DNA of 64,000 nt from Ruminococcus sp. Lineage in GTDB: Bacteria > Bacillota > Clostridia > Oscillospirales > Ruminococcaceae. Below, piece by piece: positions 1 through 8,455 of this stretch; positions within the stretch are counted from its first letter, which is position 1, and each line of letters starts with the position of its first letter. The stretch covers positions 1 through 64,000 of the forward strand of contig JAILFN010000128.1 in assembly GCA_024697545.1 (NCBI GenBank). The letters run 5' to 3'. Under the pieces are notes generated by a model, which did not search any database, had not been told where the DNA came from, and saw only the letters and a list, made by a program, of their open reading frames with translations. Both the position numbers and the translations under genes were made by a program.

Positions 1-195
1 CAGAAGTATGAGCATATCACGGAGCTGACACCTGAGATCATGCATGAGCTTATCGAGAAGATCGTTGTTCACGCTCCTGACAAGAGCAGTGGGCATCGTA
101 CCCAGGAGATCGAGATCCACTATCGTTTCGACGTTGCCGTAGCGACTGCCGTTGCAGACAGTATGAAGTACGACAAAAAGAGAAAGGCTGCGTAA
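1..195 (+). CDS. Large serine recombinase, C-terminal end (partial)
   Basis: Only the last 64 codons are in the window, open at the left edge and ending in TAA. The tail reads ELTPEIMHELIEKIVVH, then DKSSGHRTQEIEIHYRF. This is the typical C-terminal DUF4368-type signature of large serine recombinases of Tn4451/TnpX-like elements in Firmicutes. Such enzymes excise and insert mobile elements through a serine-DNA intermediate. The N-terminal catalytic domain is outside the window, so activity cannot be judged. It marks the border of a mobile element that is separate from the tyrosine-integrase element further right. The call rests on recognition of this tail motif. Confidence 0.8.
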   Translation, partial: QKYEHITELTPEIMHELIEKIVVHAPDKSSGHRTQEIEIHYRFDVAVATAVADSMKYDKKRKAA

Positions 196-210
196 CCACC
201 AAGGTTACGC
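190..210. repeat. Inverted repeat overlapping the recombinase stop codon
   Basis: GCGTAACC and GGTTACGC form a perfect 8-bp inverted repeat with a 5-base loop that includes the stop codon. There is no clean T-run, so it is a weak terminator at best. It could also lie near the end of the adjoining mobile element. Confidence 0.5.
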
Positions 211-354
211 AACCTTATCTTAAAAGAATTAAAACTTCTTTATTAGTACCTGTCTTTTGGCAGGGGTTTGGGAGTTTTGCGGCGGTCGGGACTGTTTTGG
301 AATTCACCCCTTGCGGATGCAGAACGCTTTGTCTAATACCTTATCGAAAAGGCA

Positions 355-396
355 TAAAATTATCCCCCGTGAGAGATCCTCGCGGGGGATAATTTT
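355..396 (-). terminator. Rho-independent terminator after the DUF2752 gene
   Basis: A 14-bp perfect stem (AAAATTATCCCCCG paired with CGGGGGATAATTTT) is followed on the minus strand by the T-rich half of the stem. It lies just downstream of the gene ending at 399. Confidence 0.8.
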
Positions 397-398
397 AT

Positions 399-779
399 TT
401 ATATACCGATAATGTTCCTGACCACGCCGAACACAAGCGTCAGCCCGATGAGAACTGACATCAGCAGGGTCAGCAGGCGGCTGCCCGCTTCAAGCTGCGG
501 GGGCAGGAATATGATCTTTACCGCCAGCAGCAGAATGAGCAGCGGCACTAAAAAGAACAGCAGCGGATTTGCGGTCAGCGCTTCGCGGAACCGAAACTTC
601 GACATATGTATCATCATATGCGAAACGCCGCAGCCGGGACAGCGTAAGCCCGTTACCTTGCGGAAAACACAGGGGATCGCCAGCCCCGTCAGGCGGTTGA
701 ACAGGTAGTAGCCCGAAAGCACCGCCGCCCAGACAGCCGTTTGCAGCAGCAGCTTGCGCCGCCGTGTCCTTCGATCCAT
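399..779 (-). CDS. DUF2752 family membrane protein
   Basis: A 126-residue protein with a basic N-terminus and about three membrane segments (near residues 13-28, 70-90 and 102-122). The hallmark CPGCGVSH motif with Cys47 and Cys50 follows the first membrane segment. This motif and the length match the DUF2752 family, whose function is unknown; a metal-binding or thiol role is only inference. Its ATG overlaps the stop codon of the upstream zinc-ribbon/DUF4234 gene by one base (TAATG on the minus strand). The two are therefore translationally coupled and probably act in the same membrane process. Confidence 0.75.
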   Translation of the reverse strand: MDRRTRRRKLLLQTAVWAAVLSGYYLFNRLTGLAIPCVFRKVTGLRCPGCGVSHMMIHMSKFRFREALTANPLLFFLVPLLILLLAVKIIFLPPQLEAGSRLLTLLMSVLIGLTLVFGVVRNIIGI

Positions 780-1456
780 TACAGTCTTCCGGTAGCGATC
801 TTGTTGAGCTCGTTCTGGAGCAGAGCGTAGGAAACTATGCTGAATCCGAATACCGAGAGCAGCAGGTAGATGATGGCGTTGTTGCCGTCGGGAAGTCCGC
901 GCTGCATATTGAAGCGGTCGATGATCTCACCGCGCTTGTAGATCCAGAACAGCGAGTAGATACCGCAGGTCACGATGCTCAGGAGTATTACCATTCCGCC
1001 CGAAGTCGGGTTGGGGTCGCCCGAGATCTTGTTGGAATCCTCGGTCAGGGTGTAGCACCAGTAAAGACCGTAGATGCCGCAGGTTATGATGGTGAGAAGT
1101 ATAGCCATAGCGAGGTTCCTCTCGGGCAGCATTCCCATGCCAACGCCGTTGAACGCCGCATTCATCGGGGGCGGCTGGAAGCCTGCGTTGTACTGCTGAC
1201 CGCCAAACTGCTGGTTCTGACCGCCGAACTGGTTGGGGTCGCCATAGGGCTGCTGAGCCTGACCGCCGAACTGGTTGGGGTCGCCGTAAGGCTGCTGAGC
1301 CTGATTATCAAAGCCCTGCTGTGCAGTCTCGAGAGCGGGCTGCTCGGGGGCAGCTGCCTCATAATTTACATCTACTGCCTGATCCAGAGGAGCTCCGCAT
1401 TCCGAGCAGAACTTTACTCCGGGGTTGTTCTGGCTTCCGCAGGTATTACATAACAT
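779..1456 (-). CDS. Zinc-ribbon DUF4234-like membrane protein with Gln/Gly repeats
   Basis: 225 residues. The N-terminus is a double-CxxC zinc ribbon (CNTC near residue 3, CSEC near 17). A low-complexity linker follows, with a 14-residue unit (AQQPYGDPNQFGGQ) repeated perfectly twice and then a partial third copy. The C-terminal half is a DUF4234-like pair of membrane hairpins with two related segments (LLTIITCGIYGLYW and LLSIVTCGIYSLFW). Zinc-ribbon/DUF4234 proteins are common in Firmicutes and their function is unknown. It has its own promoter and a 5'-UTR hairpin, and it is coupled to the DUF2752 gene downstream. Confidence 0.75.
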   Translation of the reverse strand: MLCNTCGSQNNPGVKFCSECGAPLDQAVDVNYEAAAPEQPALETAQQGFDNQAQQPYGDPNQFGGQAQQPYGDPNQFGGQNQQFGGQQYNAGFQPPPMNAAFNGVGMGMLPERNLAMAILLTIITCGIYGLYWCYTLTEDSNKISGDPNPTSGGMVILLSIVTCGIYSLFWIYKRGEIIDRFNMQRGLPDGNNAIIYLLLSVFGFSIVSYALLQNELNKIATGRL

Positions 1457-1482
1457 TTATATCAAGTCCTTTCAGGTTTGTA

Positions 1483-1500
1483 GTAGCATTGTCATGCTAC
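1483..1500 (-). promoter_or_regulatory. Short 5'-UTR hairpin near the start of the DUF4234 transcript
   Basis: GTAGCAT, four bases, ATGCTAC: a 7-bp perfect inverted repeat placed right after the predicted transcription start. It could be an operator or an mRNA-stabilising hairpin. Confidence 0.4.
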
Positions 1501-1507
1501 ATACCGA

Positions 1508-1536
1508 ATTATATCATATATGCAGGATGTTGTCAA
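1508..1536 (-). promoter_or_regulatory. Sigma-A promoter of the DUF4234-DUF2752 operon
   Basis: On the minus strand TTGACA (1531-1536), a 17-base spacer and TATAAT (1508-1513): a perfect consensus placed about 50 bases upstream of the ATG. Confidence 0.85.
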
Positions 1537-1549
1537 GCATAAGGCTAAC

Positions 1550-3907
1550 TTATGATGGGGTATCGTTACCTTCTGCGGCAAGTTCAGCCTTGATTATCGG
1601 CTTCTTGTGTCTTTTCTGCTCGTAAAGAAGTATGTCGGCATGGCTCAGAAGCTCGCTTATGGCGACGGTCGGCGTGCAGCGGAAGGTGTATACGCCGACG
1701 CTTATGTGTACGATGTAAGGCTTGTCGGCACAGTTTTCTTTGTTGTACTCAGCCCCCGTCCTGTCTATGCGATCGCGGATCTCGGGTATCGTGATATCGC
1801 TTTCGAGGTATGAGAACATTACGAACTCATCGCCGCCTATCCTCCCGACGATCTCGTTTTCAAATGAGCGGCAGAGTATCTGTGATGCCGAGCGTATGGC
1901 GAAGTCGCCCTCTTCGTGCCCGAAGCGGTCGTTTATCGTTTTAAGGCAGTCGAGGTCTGCAAATATCATAACAGCCTCACAGCCGTTCCTCGATTCGTCG
2001 CGGAGCCGCTTGCGGACCTCCTCGAAGAATCCGCGGCGGTTGTAGCAGCCCGTCAGCTCGTCCATGCGTGAAAGCTCGCTGAGGAGCTGGTTGTTTTCCT
2101 TGATCTCCACAAGGCTCTGCTGCAATTGCAGCTGTACTCTCGCTTCGCGCTTCATGAGCGTCAGTATCTTCAGCGCCGCACAAAGCTGACCTGCTACCGA
2201 CTGTATGTAGTGGAAATATTCATGCTCAAGCTCGCAAAGAAGTATGCCGTAGTGCTCCTCGTTTGAAAACAGCGCTGATACTACCATTGTATAGCGTCTG
2301 TCCTTCGGCAGGTATATGTTTGAGAACAGCCTGTCCGAAGCTATGTCCTGAGTATCCTCGTCGGGTATCATCGGTTCGCCGTTGTTGTGGAATGATTTCA
2401 GCTTCAGTGTTTCGGGGAGCTTCCAGCGGTCGTTCTTTCGGTTTATTATCGCAGGCTCAAAGCTCAGCAGATAGCTCGAGGTCATGTGCAGCCGCGTGAG
2501 CTTGTCGGTAACGGTAAGGTACGCTCTGTCATCATAAGCCTCGAACACGAGCATATCCTTCGTGATGGAATTTGTCTGCCATGTAAGGAAGTAGTTGTCA
2601 TCCAGCCTTGCCTTGTTGTAAGCGCTGTTCCTTTCGGCGATTATCTTGTAAAGCTGTATGAACAGCTTGTTTATCATCAGCTGGTCGTCACCGTCATCGT
2701 TCTGCCGCACATACATATTGTGTATGTGCTCCATTACGATATATGTGTTATCGAGCGTGATGTATTTAAAGAAATCTCCCGACAGCAGTCCGTCAAGTGT
2801 GTTGGCGATCTTCTCGCGGCATTTTGCATTTCTCAGGTCTTCCGAGTTCACATGGTCGTGAATGTCTATAAGCAGCTGCGAGAACTCCGCACGAAGCCGC
2901 TTTGTCTCCTCGCTCGCGCGGTATTTGTTCAGCATGAAGTCGCAAAGCTCCTGCGTGGATCTCTCTATATCCTCGTTCTCTGCTGCGAACATTATGTGGT
3001 TGAGGCGCGGATTGCCCTTGCAGCCGCAGGAATTCCTGCAAACCATAGATGAGGGTATGCGGTCGTTATCCAGCGTGCCGTTTACTATGTAGTTCACCGC
3101 TTCCATCAGCGCCGAGAATCCGAGTTCGGTAGCGTCGGATTTTACGGTGGTGAGGTGCGGTGTCAGCTCCTCCGCAACGGGGTCGTTGTCAAAGCCCGTT
3201 ACCATTATATCCTGCCCCGGGCGCAGACCTCTCTCTTCAAGCACCTTGTATCCCGCCGAAGCCATCTGGTCGTTTGCGAATACTATCGCATCGAGGTCGG
3301 GATTGCGGTCGAGCAGGTCTTCCACCTCCGCGGTGACGTACTTTGAAAAGTTGCCGTACACCACGCGCTCGTCGCTGTATTCGAGCCCGTGCGAATCAAG
3401 CACGCTCTTGAACACTTCAAGCCTTTCTATGGCGTCGTCCGAGGTCTCGGGACCGCTCACAAAGCCGAGCTTTCTGCACCCGTGCTTGTCTATAAGATGT
3501 TCGATCACCTCAACGAGCCCCGTGGTGTTGTCAACGCTTATGCAGGGATACCCGTCTATCTTCGAGGTTATCGTGATGATCGGGGTGTCGCCGAAGCGGT
3601 TCAGGAATTGCTTTTTCTGATCTTTGTTGAGATGGCTGCCTATGGTGCCTATCAGCACCAGAAGCACATCGAATTTATTGTATACAGGCAGATCGAACAG
3701 GGTGTTGTACTGATACTCGTATTCGGTGCGTATCTTGTCGGCATACACCCCGTCGATGTAACGCCCGGGGAATATAACAAGATTTACGTCCGCCTGCTGA
3801 GCTGCCATCATCGCACCTTCGCAGACCGCACTGTCGAATTCGTCCTCAAGATGGCTCACAAGAAGACCTACCTGCATTCTTCTTCTGTATTCCATTTGTT
3901 CGCTCAT
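1550..3907 (-). CDS. Diguanylate cyclase with LacI-type sensor domain (GGDEF)
   Basis: 785 residues. Residues about 10-300 resemble the periplasmic-binding/LacI sugar-sensor fold (VGLLVSHLEDEFDS..., DAIVFANDQMASAGYKVL, TGFDNDPVAEELTPHLTTV). There is no helix-turn-helix in front and no signal peptide, so it is predicted cytosolic. A linker region of about 300 residues follows. A GGDEF domain (about 615-770) has the metal-binding FADLDCLKTINDRFGHEEGD stretch and an intact GGDEF signature (RIGGDEFVMF), so diguanylate cyclase activity is likely. It lies 45 bases downstream of the EAL gene on the same strand, suggesting that synthesis and breakdown of c-di-GMP are co-expressed. The ligand of the sensor domain is unknown. 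Confidence 0.85.
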   Translation of the reverse strand: MSEQMEYRRRMQVGLLVSHLEDEFDSAVCEGAMMAAQQADVNLVIFPGRYIDGVYADKIRTEYEYQYNTLFDLPVYNKFDVLLVLIGTIGSHLNKDQKKQFLNRFGDTPIITITSKIDGYPCISVDNTTGLVEVIEHLIDKHGCRKLGFVSGPETSDDAIERLEVFKSVLDSHGLEYSDERVVYGNFSKYVTAEVEDLLDRNPDLDAIVFANDQMASAGYKVLEERGLRPGQDIMVTGFDNDPVAEELTPHLTTVKSDATELGFSALMEAVNYIVNGTLDNDRIPSSMVCRNSCGCKGNPRLNHIMFAAENEDIERSTQELCDFMLNKYRASEETKRLRAEFSQLLIDIHDHVNSEDLRNAKCREKIANTLDGLLSGDFFKYITLDNTYIVMEHIHNMYVRQNDDGDDQLMINKLFIQLYKIIAERNSAYNKARLDDNYFLTWQTNSITKDMLVFEAYDDRAYLTVTDKLTRLHMTSSYLLSFEPAIINRKNDRWKLPETLKLKSFHNNGEPMIPDEDTQDIASDRLFSNIYLPKDRRYTMVVSALFSNEEHYGILLCELEHEYFHYIQSVAGQLCAALKILTLMKREARVQLQLQQSLVEIKENNQLLSELSRMDELTGCYNRRGFFEEVRKRLRDESRNGCEAVMIFADLDCLKTINDRFGHEEGDFAIRSASQILCRSFENEIVGRIGGDEFVMFSYLESDITIPEIRDRIDRTGAEYNKENCADKPYIVHISVGVYTFRCTPTVAISELLSHADILLYEQKRHKKPIIKAELAAEGNDTPS

Positions 3908-3952
3908 GGTTTCTCCTTTCAGAATGTTAAACCGATCATCTGTGAAAGTGCA

Positions 3953-6565
3953 TCATTCGTTCAGGCTGATCTTCTGAAGCACATTGCCTATTTTAAGCGT
4001 GCCGCAGCCGTTGCCGATGGGCATATTCTCTCCCGAAAGGAAGGTGACGCTCAGCTCGGATTCGTCTATAGTGATATCGCCGCCGCCGACCATGTCTCCG
4101 ACTCCCGATACTCTTCCGCCCTCTGCGTATAGGTTCAGTGAGGCGTGAGATATGTCAAAGTCCGAAGATGTGCCGTATGATCCTGCACAGATTATATTTC
4201 TGCCCTTCATATTGACGTTGAGCTTCATGTTCCTGAATTTAGCAGACGTTTTGCCGCTTTCAAGAGTCCCTATCCCGCAAAGCTTGTTGCCGGAGCCGTC
4301 GCAGGATATGGCAACATCGTGGCATTCTGCATCTACGTCGCCGAACATTGAACCTATCCCGACGGCTGTTCCCGCTGCAAAGGTCACCGTCACTTCGCAG
4401 TGGTTTATGTCGATATCGCAGTTGCTGTACCAGCTTCCGATGCCGACACAGTTTGCATTCGTGCAGTATATCTCTGTCTTGCCCGATAGTATCTCTATGT
4501 GCCCCGAATGCCCCGCACCGATACCGACGGCATTCTCGCCGTTTACGTTGAGCAGAAGATGCCCGTCCAGTTCTATGGTGATGTCTCCGCAGGCAGCATC
4601 GGGGGCGTTCCCGATAGCATAGCTCTCGTGCGATTCGGGATTGATCGTCAGCATACCAACGCCCTTCAGTATGAGCTTTGAACTTTCGGGGACGTATATG
4701 CCCGAGTGTTCGAGAAGATTCCCGTATTCTGCATATAACGATACTATGCTGTTCTTGCCTATTGTTATCGCAGGCTGATCGTTGGGGGCTTCTATCGAAA
4801 CGCCCTTCAGTATCACGGTACACTTCGCGCCGTCGCTTATCGTAACGGGTATCTTTGTCATGTTTCCGCCGTTGCCGATGAGCGTTACCTTTCCTCCCGC
4901 GATGTGTACGTCGGTAAAGCGTTCGAGTGCAAGCTCCTGCATATATACCTCATCGCCGGCGGCGGCGTGGTATATCTTCTTTACAAGCCCCGCAGCTTCA
5001 AGGTTTATCGCTACTATCTGGTTCTTTATCTCCTCGGCTATGCTGTTGACGAAAACAGGCTTCGGCCGCGAAACATAAAATCCCTGCAACAGGTCAACGC
5101 TCATGTTTATGAGCGTGCGTATCTCGCCTATCGTTTCAACGCCCTCTCCCAAAGCGAGCATCCCCGAAGAATGAAGGAAATCTATTATCCCCGCAACAAA
5201 CTTCTGCATACGCGGGTTGCTGTCTATGTTGGTTATCAGCGAACGGTCGATCTTGACCACCTGCGGACGGTATCTGAGCAGGTTCGAGGTGTTTGAATAG
5301 CCCGTTCCGAAGTCATCTATCGCCAGCTGCATATTTGCGCTCTGTACACGCTCGATAACGTGGTTCAGGCTGTCATCGTCAAGCTCCGTGCTCTCGGTCA
5401 TCTCGACCACAACCTTTTCAAGAAGCTCACCGTAGGAATTCTTTATCTCGTTGAAATCCTCGTCTGTCAGCAGCTGTGAGGGGATGGCGTTTATGAAAAG
5501 GCTCCTCTCCTCAAAATAGCTCTGGTTCTCGCTCAGCACCGCGAGGGTGTTCCTGACTGTGGCAAGCTCGATGTCGTAAAGTCTGCCGTAGCGCGTAGCC
5601 AGATCGAGTATCTCAAGCGGGTTCAGACCAAGCTCGCTGCCTGTACGCATAAGCGCTTCGTAAGCCACGACCTCGCCCGTGCGTGCGCTTACTATCGGCT
5701 GGAAGTGGTATGAGAACAGGTTCTGATCCAAAAGCTTTGAAAATTTTACGATCTCCGAATACTCGGTGTTGCCCTGCGCGTAGTGCTCGCTCCGGAAAAG
5801 CTCCTCGCCTGCCTTGCCGTTCGCCATCGCCTGATAAAGCGCAAAGGTAGCGGCGTGCATCTTGTATGTCGGCAGAAGCTCCTGATCGCAAACGCCCGTC
5901 ATGAGCGTCATGAAGTTGTGCCCGCCGACAACGTTGCCGAAGATGTCGTAAAGCTTGCAGTTTTCTACCGAATGGCGAAGCTCCTTCGCAGCTTCAAGGG
6001 CATCCTCACAGTCTTCGTTCAGCAGTATCCATATCTCATCGTACTCGTGCTGAGCCATGAGCGAACCCGCGGGAAGCACATTCTGCATAGCGATGATGGC
6101 ACTTGAAAGCGAAGATTCCTGCTCCGCCTTGCTGCCTTCCATGATCTGTATCTTTGAGAGCAGCAGCGGACGCTTGCAGCCTTCGTCCCCGAGGTGTTTA
6201 AAAAGCTCAGACTGAGTCAGCATCATACCGTTTACATATGACTGGTTGAAAGCCCTTTCGTTCAGAGAGACTATGCCCGCGGTCACGCCTTCGTTCAGAT
6301 CTTCAAGAAAGTTTAGTGAAAGCGGAAGATCCTCGTTGTTGAGCTCGATGAGCCTGTCCAGCACACCGCGTACCGAGGCGTAGTCGGCAGACATATCGTC
6401 GCCCGACGGCAGCCCGAGCATTTCAATGGCGTTGCGGTCGCACAAAGCCTGTTTTCCGTTGTCGTCCAGCAAGAAAGCTCCCGCATATAGCCCTGCGGCG
6501 CCGACTGTGCGCCAGAGCTTGCCGAACAGCTGTTCCCACAGCTCATTTAAATTGACTATATCCAT
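3953..6565 (-). CDS. EAL-domain c-di-GMP phosphodiesterase with C-terminal beta-helix
   Basis: 870 residues from the ATG at 6565, chosen because GAGAGGAG lies 7 bases upstream; a start 14 codons earlier has no such site. After an N-terminal sensory region comes an EAL domain (about 285-530). It has the expected residues: YEALMR, the Asn of FINAIPSQL, VEMTE, DDFGTGYSN, VVKIDRSL, GEGVET and LLQGFYVS, so it should hydrolyse c-di-GMP. The last 300 residues are rich in recurring GIG/GIGS turns with alternating hydrophobics (AVGIGAGHSG, CVGIGSWYSN, AVGIGSMFGD, LCGIGTLESG), typical of a right-handed beta-helix. No signal peptide is visible. A beta-helix on a cytosolic EAL protein is unusual. Confidence 0.85.
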   Translation of the reverse strand: MDIVNLNELWEQLFGKLWRTVGAAGLYAGAFLLDDNGKQALCDRNAIEMLGLPSGDDMSADYASVRGVLDRLIELNNEDLPLSLNFLEDLNEGVTAGIVSLNERAFNQSYVNGMMLTQSELFKHLGDEGCKRPLLLSKIQIMEGSKAEQESSLSSAIIAMQNVLPAGSLMAQHEYDEIWILLNEDCEDALEAAKELRHSVENCKLYDIFGNVVGGHNFMTLMTGVCDQELLPTYKMHAATFALYQAMANGKAGEELFRSEHYAQGNTEYSEIVKFSKLLDQNLFSYHFQPIVSARTGEVVAYEALMRTGSELGLNPLEILDLATRYGRLYDIELATVRNTLAVLSENQSYFEERSLFINAIPSQLLTDEDFNEIKNSYGELLEKVVVEMTESTELDDDSLNHVIERVQSANMQLAIDDFGTGYSNTSNLLRYRPQVVKIDRSLITNIDSNPRMQKFVAGIIDFLHSSGMLALGEGVETIGEIRTLINMSVDLLQGFYVSRPKPVFVNSIAEEIKNQIVAINLEAAGLVKKIYHAAAGDEVYMQELALERFTDVHIAGGKVTLIGNGGNMTKIPVTISDGAKCTVILKGVSIEAPNDQPAITIGKNSIVSLYAEYGNLLEHSGIYVPESSKLILKGVGMLTINPESHESYAIGNAPDAACGDITIELDGHLLLNVNGENAVGIGAGHSGHIEILSGKTEIYCTNANCVGIGSWYSNCDIDINHCEVTVTFAAGTAVGIGSMFGDVDAECHDVAISCDGSGNKLCGIGTLESGKTSAKFRNMKLNVNMKGRNIICAGSYGTSSDFDISHASLNLYAEGGRVSGVGDMVGGGDITIDESELSVTFLSGENMPIGNGCGTLKIGNVLQKISLNE

Positions 6566-6644
6566 AACAGCTCCTCTCAGCTCCCCGCAAAAGAGAGCGC
6601 GCAGCATTTTTATATTTCTTAAATATGAAACATACTCTGTTTAC

Positions 6645-6673
6645 ATTATAACAGTTTTAATAAACAAAGTCAA
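6645..6673 (-). promoter_or_regulatory. Promoter of the EAL/GGDEF gene pair
   Basis: Minus strand TTGACT (6668-6673), 17 bases, TATAAT (6645-6650), about 80 bases upstream of the EAL start. Confidence 0.8.
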
Positions 6674-6747
6674 TAGATTTTTAAATGTTATTTATATATT
6701 TAGATAAATTTCGTTTGAGCGAGTTTATTACTTTTTTGTAAAAATAC

Positions 6748-6776
6748 TTTACAAAAGCCGCAGGATATGTTATAAT
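6748..6776 (+). promoter_or_regulatory. Promoter of prmA
   Basis: TTTACA (6748-6753), 17 bases, TATAAT (6771-6776). It diverges from the EAL promoter about 75 bases away. Confidence 0.75.
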
Positions 6777-6850
6777 ATTCTTGACAGCTTTTGAACAAGC
6801 GGTCATTTATCAAACGGGCGATCGCCCGCGTGCGAAAAGGAATTGCATAA

Positions 6851-7816
6851 ATGGATTGGGCAGAGATCAATGTATATACCTCAACAGAGGGGATAGAGCC
6901 CGTTGTCGGAGAGCTTATTGCACTCGGGATAACGGGTTTTGTTATAAAGGACGCACAGGATTTTGAGGATTTCCTCAACGATAAGACAGGCAACTGGGAT
7001 TATATCGACGATGACCTGATGGGGCTGCGCGGCTGTGAGACCGTCGTCACCTTCTATTTGCAGCAGGACGCGGCAGGTGCCGAGCTTTTGCAGCACGCAA
7101 GGGAATGCGTCGCGGCTCTTAAAGAAAAGCACCCAGAAGGCTTCGGCAGGCTTGAAATGGAGGTAGGCAACGTCCGTGATGAGGACTGGGCGAACAACTG
7201 GAAGAAATACTTCAAGCCTATCGAGATCGGCGATAAGCTGCTGATAAAGCCTTCATGGGAACCCGTCCGCGAGGGCGAGACCCGCAGGATACTCGAGATA
7301 GACCCCGCGGGCAGCTTCGGCACGGGTCAGCATGATACCACCCGCCTCTGCCTCGAGCTGATAGAAAAGCACGTTCCCGACGGTGCAAAGACGCTCGACC
7401 TCGGCTGCGGCAGCGGTATACTTTCGGTGGGCGCCATGATACTCGGTGCCGAAAGCGTGTGCGCCGTGGATATCACTCAGGAAAGCATGAAGTCCACGCG
7501 CGAGAATTTTGAAAAGAACGGCTTCTCCGAAGACAAGCTCAGGACATTCTGCGGGGACATAACATCAAGCGCACGGCTCCGCGATGAGATAGGCGGCGGC
7601 TTCGACCTCGTCTGTGCTAATATCGTAGCCGACGTACTTGTAGCCATGACCCCGTATTTTGCGGGCTTTATGAAGGATAACGGCACGCTGATAGTCTCGG
7701 GCATAATCGACGAACGCCGTGAAGAGGTCATAGAGGGCATAAAGGCGGCAGGCTTTGAGCTCAAAGAACAAAGAAGCTCAAATGACTGGAATGCCGCATA
7801 CTTCGTCAAAGAATGA
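6851..7816 (+). CDS. prmA: Ribosomal protein L11 methyltransferase
   Basis: 321 residues, near the usual PrmA length. The protein trimethylates residues of ribosomal protein L11 using S-adenosylmethionine. Visible family marks are DEDWANNWK (110-118) and FGTGQHDTT (156-164) before the SAM site. The SAM-binding DLGCGSG motif (183-189) is followed by an acidic strand end (CAVD), and the catalytic-region CANIVADVL lies near residue 252. The start is supported by AAAGGA 8-11 bases upstream. A P-II-like gene follows 51 bases later and is probably co-transcribed, as no terminator separates them. Confidence 0.93.
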   Translation: MDWAEINVYTSTEGIEPVVGELIALGITGFVIKDAQDFEDFLNDKTGNWDYIDDDLMGLRGCETVVTFYLQQDAAGAELLQHARECVAALKEKHPEGFGRLEMEVGNVRDEDWANNWKKYFKPIEIGDKLLIKPSWEPVREGETRRILEIDPAGSFGTGQHDTTRLCLELIEKHVPDGAKTLDLGCGSGILSVGAMILGAESVCAVDITQESMKSTRENFEKNGFSEDKLRTFCGDITSSARLRDEIGGGFDLVCANIVADVLVAMTPYFAGFMKDNGTLIVSGIIDERREEVIEGIKAAGFELKEQRSSNDWNAAYFVKE

Positions 7817-7867
7817 CCGCAGGCAGACGACACAAAACGTAAAACCAATACAGAAAGGAATGATCTT

Positions 7868-8209
7868 ATGCAGGCGATCTTTTTAGTTATCAAGCAGGTG
7901 GATATGGTAGACAGTATAATGGAGGCTCTTGCCGATGCAGGTATACGCGGCGGTACTGCTATCGACTCGGCAGGTATGGCACGCTCCATCACTCACCTTA
8001 ATCAGAATGTGGCAATGGTGCAGCTGCTTCGCGGTATACTTAACGGCGAGGATGAGTCGCACAAGTCCAAGACCATCTTCGTGATAGTCAAGGATGAAGA
8101 GGTCGAAGCTGTAAAGAAAGCTATCACAGACGTTACGGGCGACCTTTCCAAGCCCAACGCAGGCATAATGTTCGGTATCCCCGTAAGCTTTACCGAGGGT
8201 ATCTCCTGA
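7868..8209 (+). CDS. P-II family nitrogen-regulator-like protein
   Basis: 113 residues with the ferredoxin-like P-II pattern: MQAIFLVIKQVDMVDSIMEAL at the start, a G-I-R-G-G turn, and KTIFVIVKDEEVEAVKKAI as the second beta-alpha-beta unit. P-II proteins are trimeric sensors of effectors such as ATP/ADP and 2-oxoglutarate. The region where GlnB/GlnK carry the T-loop tyrosine has no equivalent tyrosine, so classical uridylylation is unlikely and the effector is unknown. The gene has a good GAAAGGA site, follows prmA, and is closed by a terminator. Confidence 0.75.
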   Translation: MQAIFLVIKQVDMVDSIMEALADAGIRGGTAIDSAGMARSITHLNQNVAMVQLLRGILNGEDESHKSKTIFVIVKDEEVEAVKKAITDVTGDLSKPNAGIMFGIPVSFTEGIS

Positions 8210-8271
8210 TACGGAAATGTAAACGCAGCAGACCCGTCAGACCGGCTGTCGGTGTTGTATACCATAGTAAT

Positions 8272-8306
8272 AAACGGCGATGCTTTTCGGGTGTTGCCGT
8301 TTTTTC
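8272..8306 (+). terminator. Terminator of the prmA operon
   Basis: AACGGCGAT pairs with GTTGCCGTT (two G-U pairs), followed by a run of T. Confidence 0.8.
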
Positions 8307-8372
8307 ATTCTGCCATAAGCCGCTTTTTGTGCGGTGTTAACTAAAATAAACGAATTTTTAATAATTTATGTA

Positions 8373-8401
8373 TTGACAAAACATACACAGGGGTTTACAA
8401 T
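8373..8401 (+). promoter_or_regulatory. Promoter of the threonine deaminase gene
   Basis: TTGACA (8373-8378), 17 bases, TACAAT (8396-8401). Confidence 0.85.
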
Positions 8402-8455
8402 TGTATTATGTATGACTATACCGCGCCGTGCGCGGAAGAAAGGCAGTGTTTTTTT

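Noticed and set aside
2486-3052. Plus-strand coding region opposite the LacI-GGDEF gene
   Set aside because: It is antisense to a clearly conserved GGDEF protein, has no ribosome site, and its translation has no recognisable domain. Other long frames opposite gdhA, pntB, prmA and the ABC genes were rejected for the same reason.
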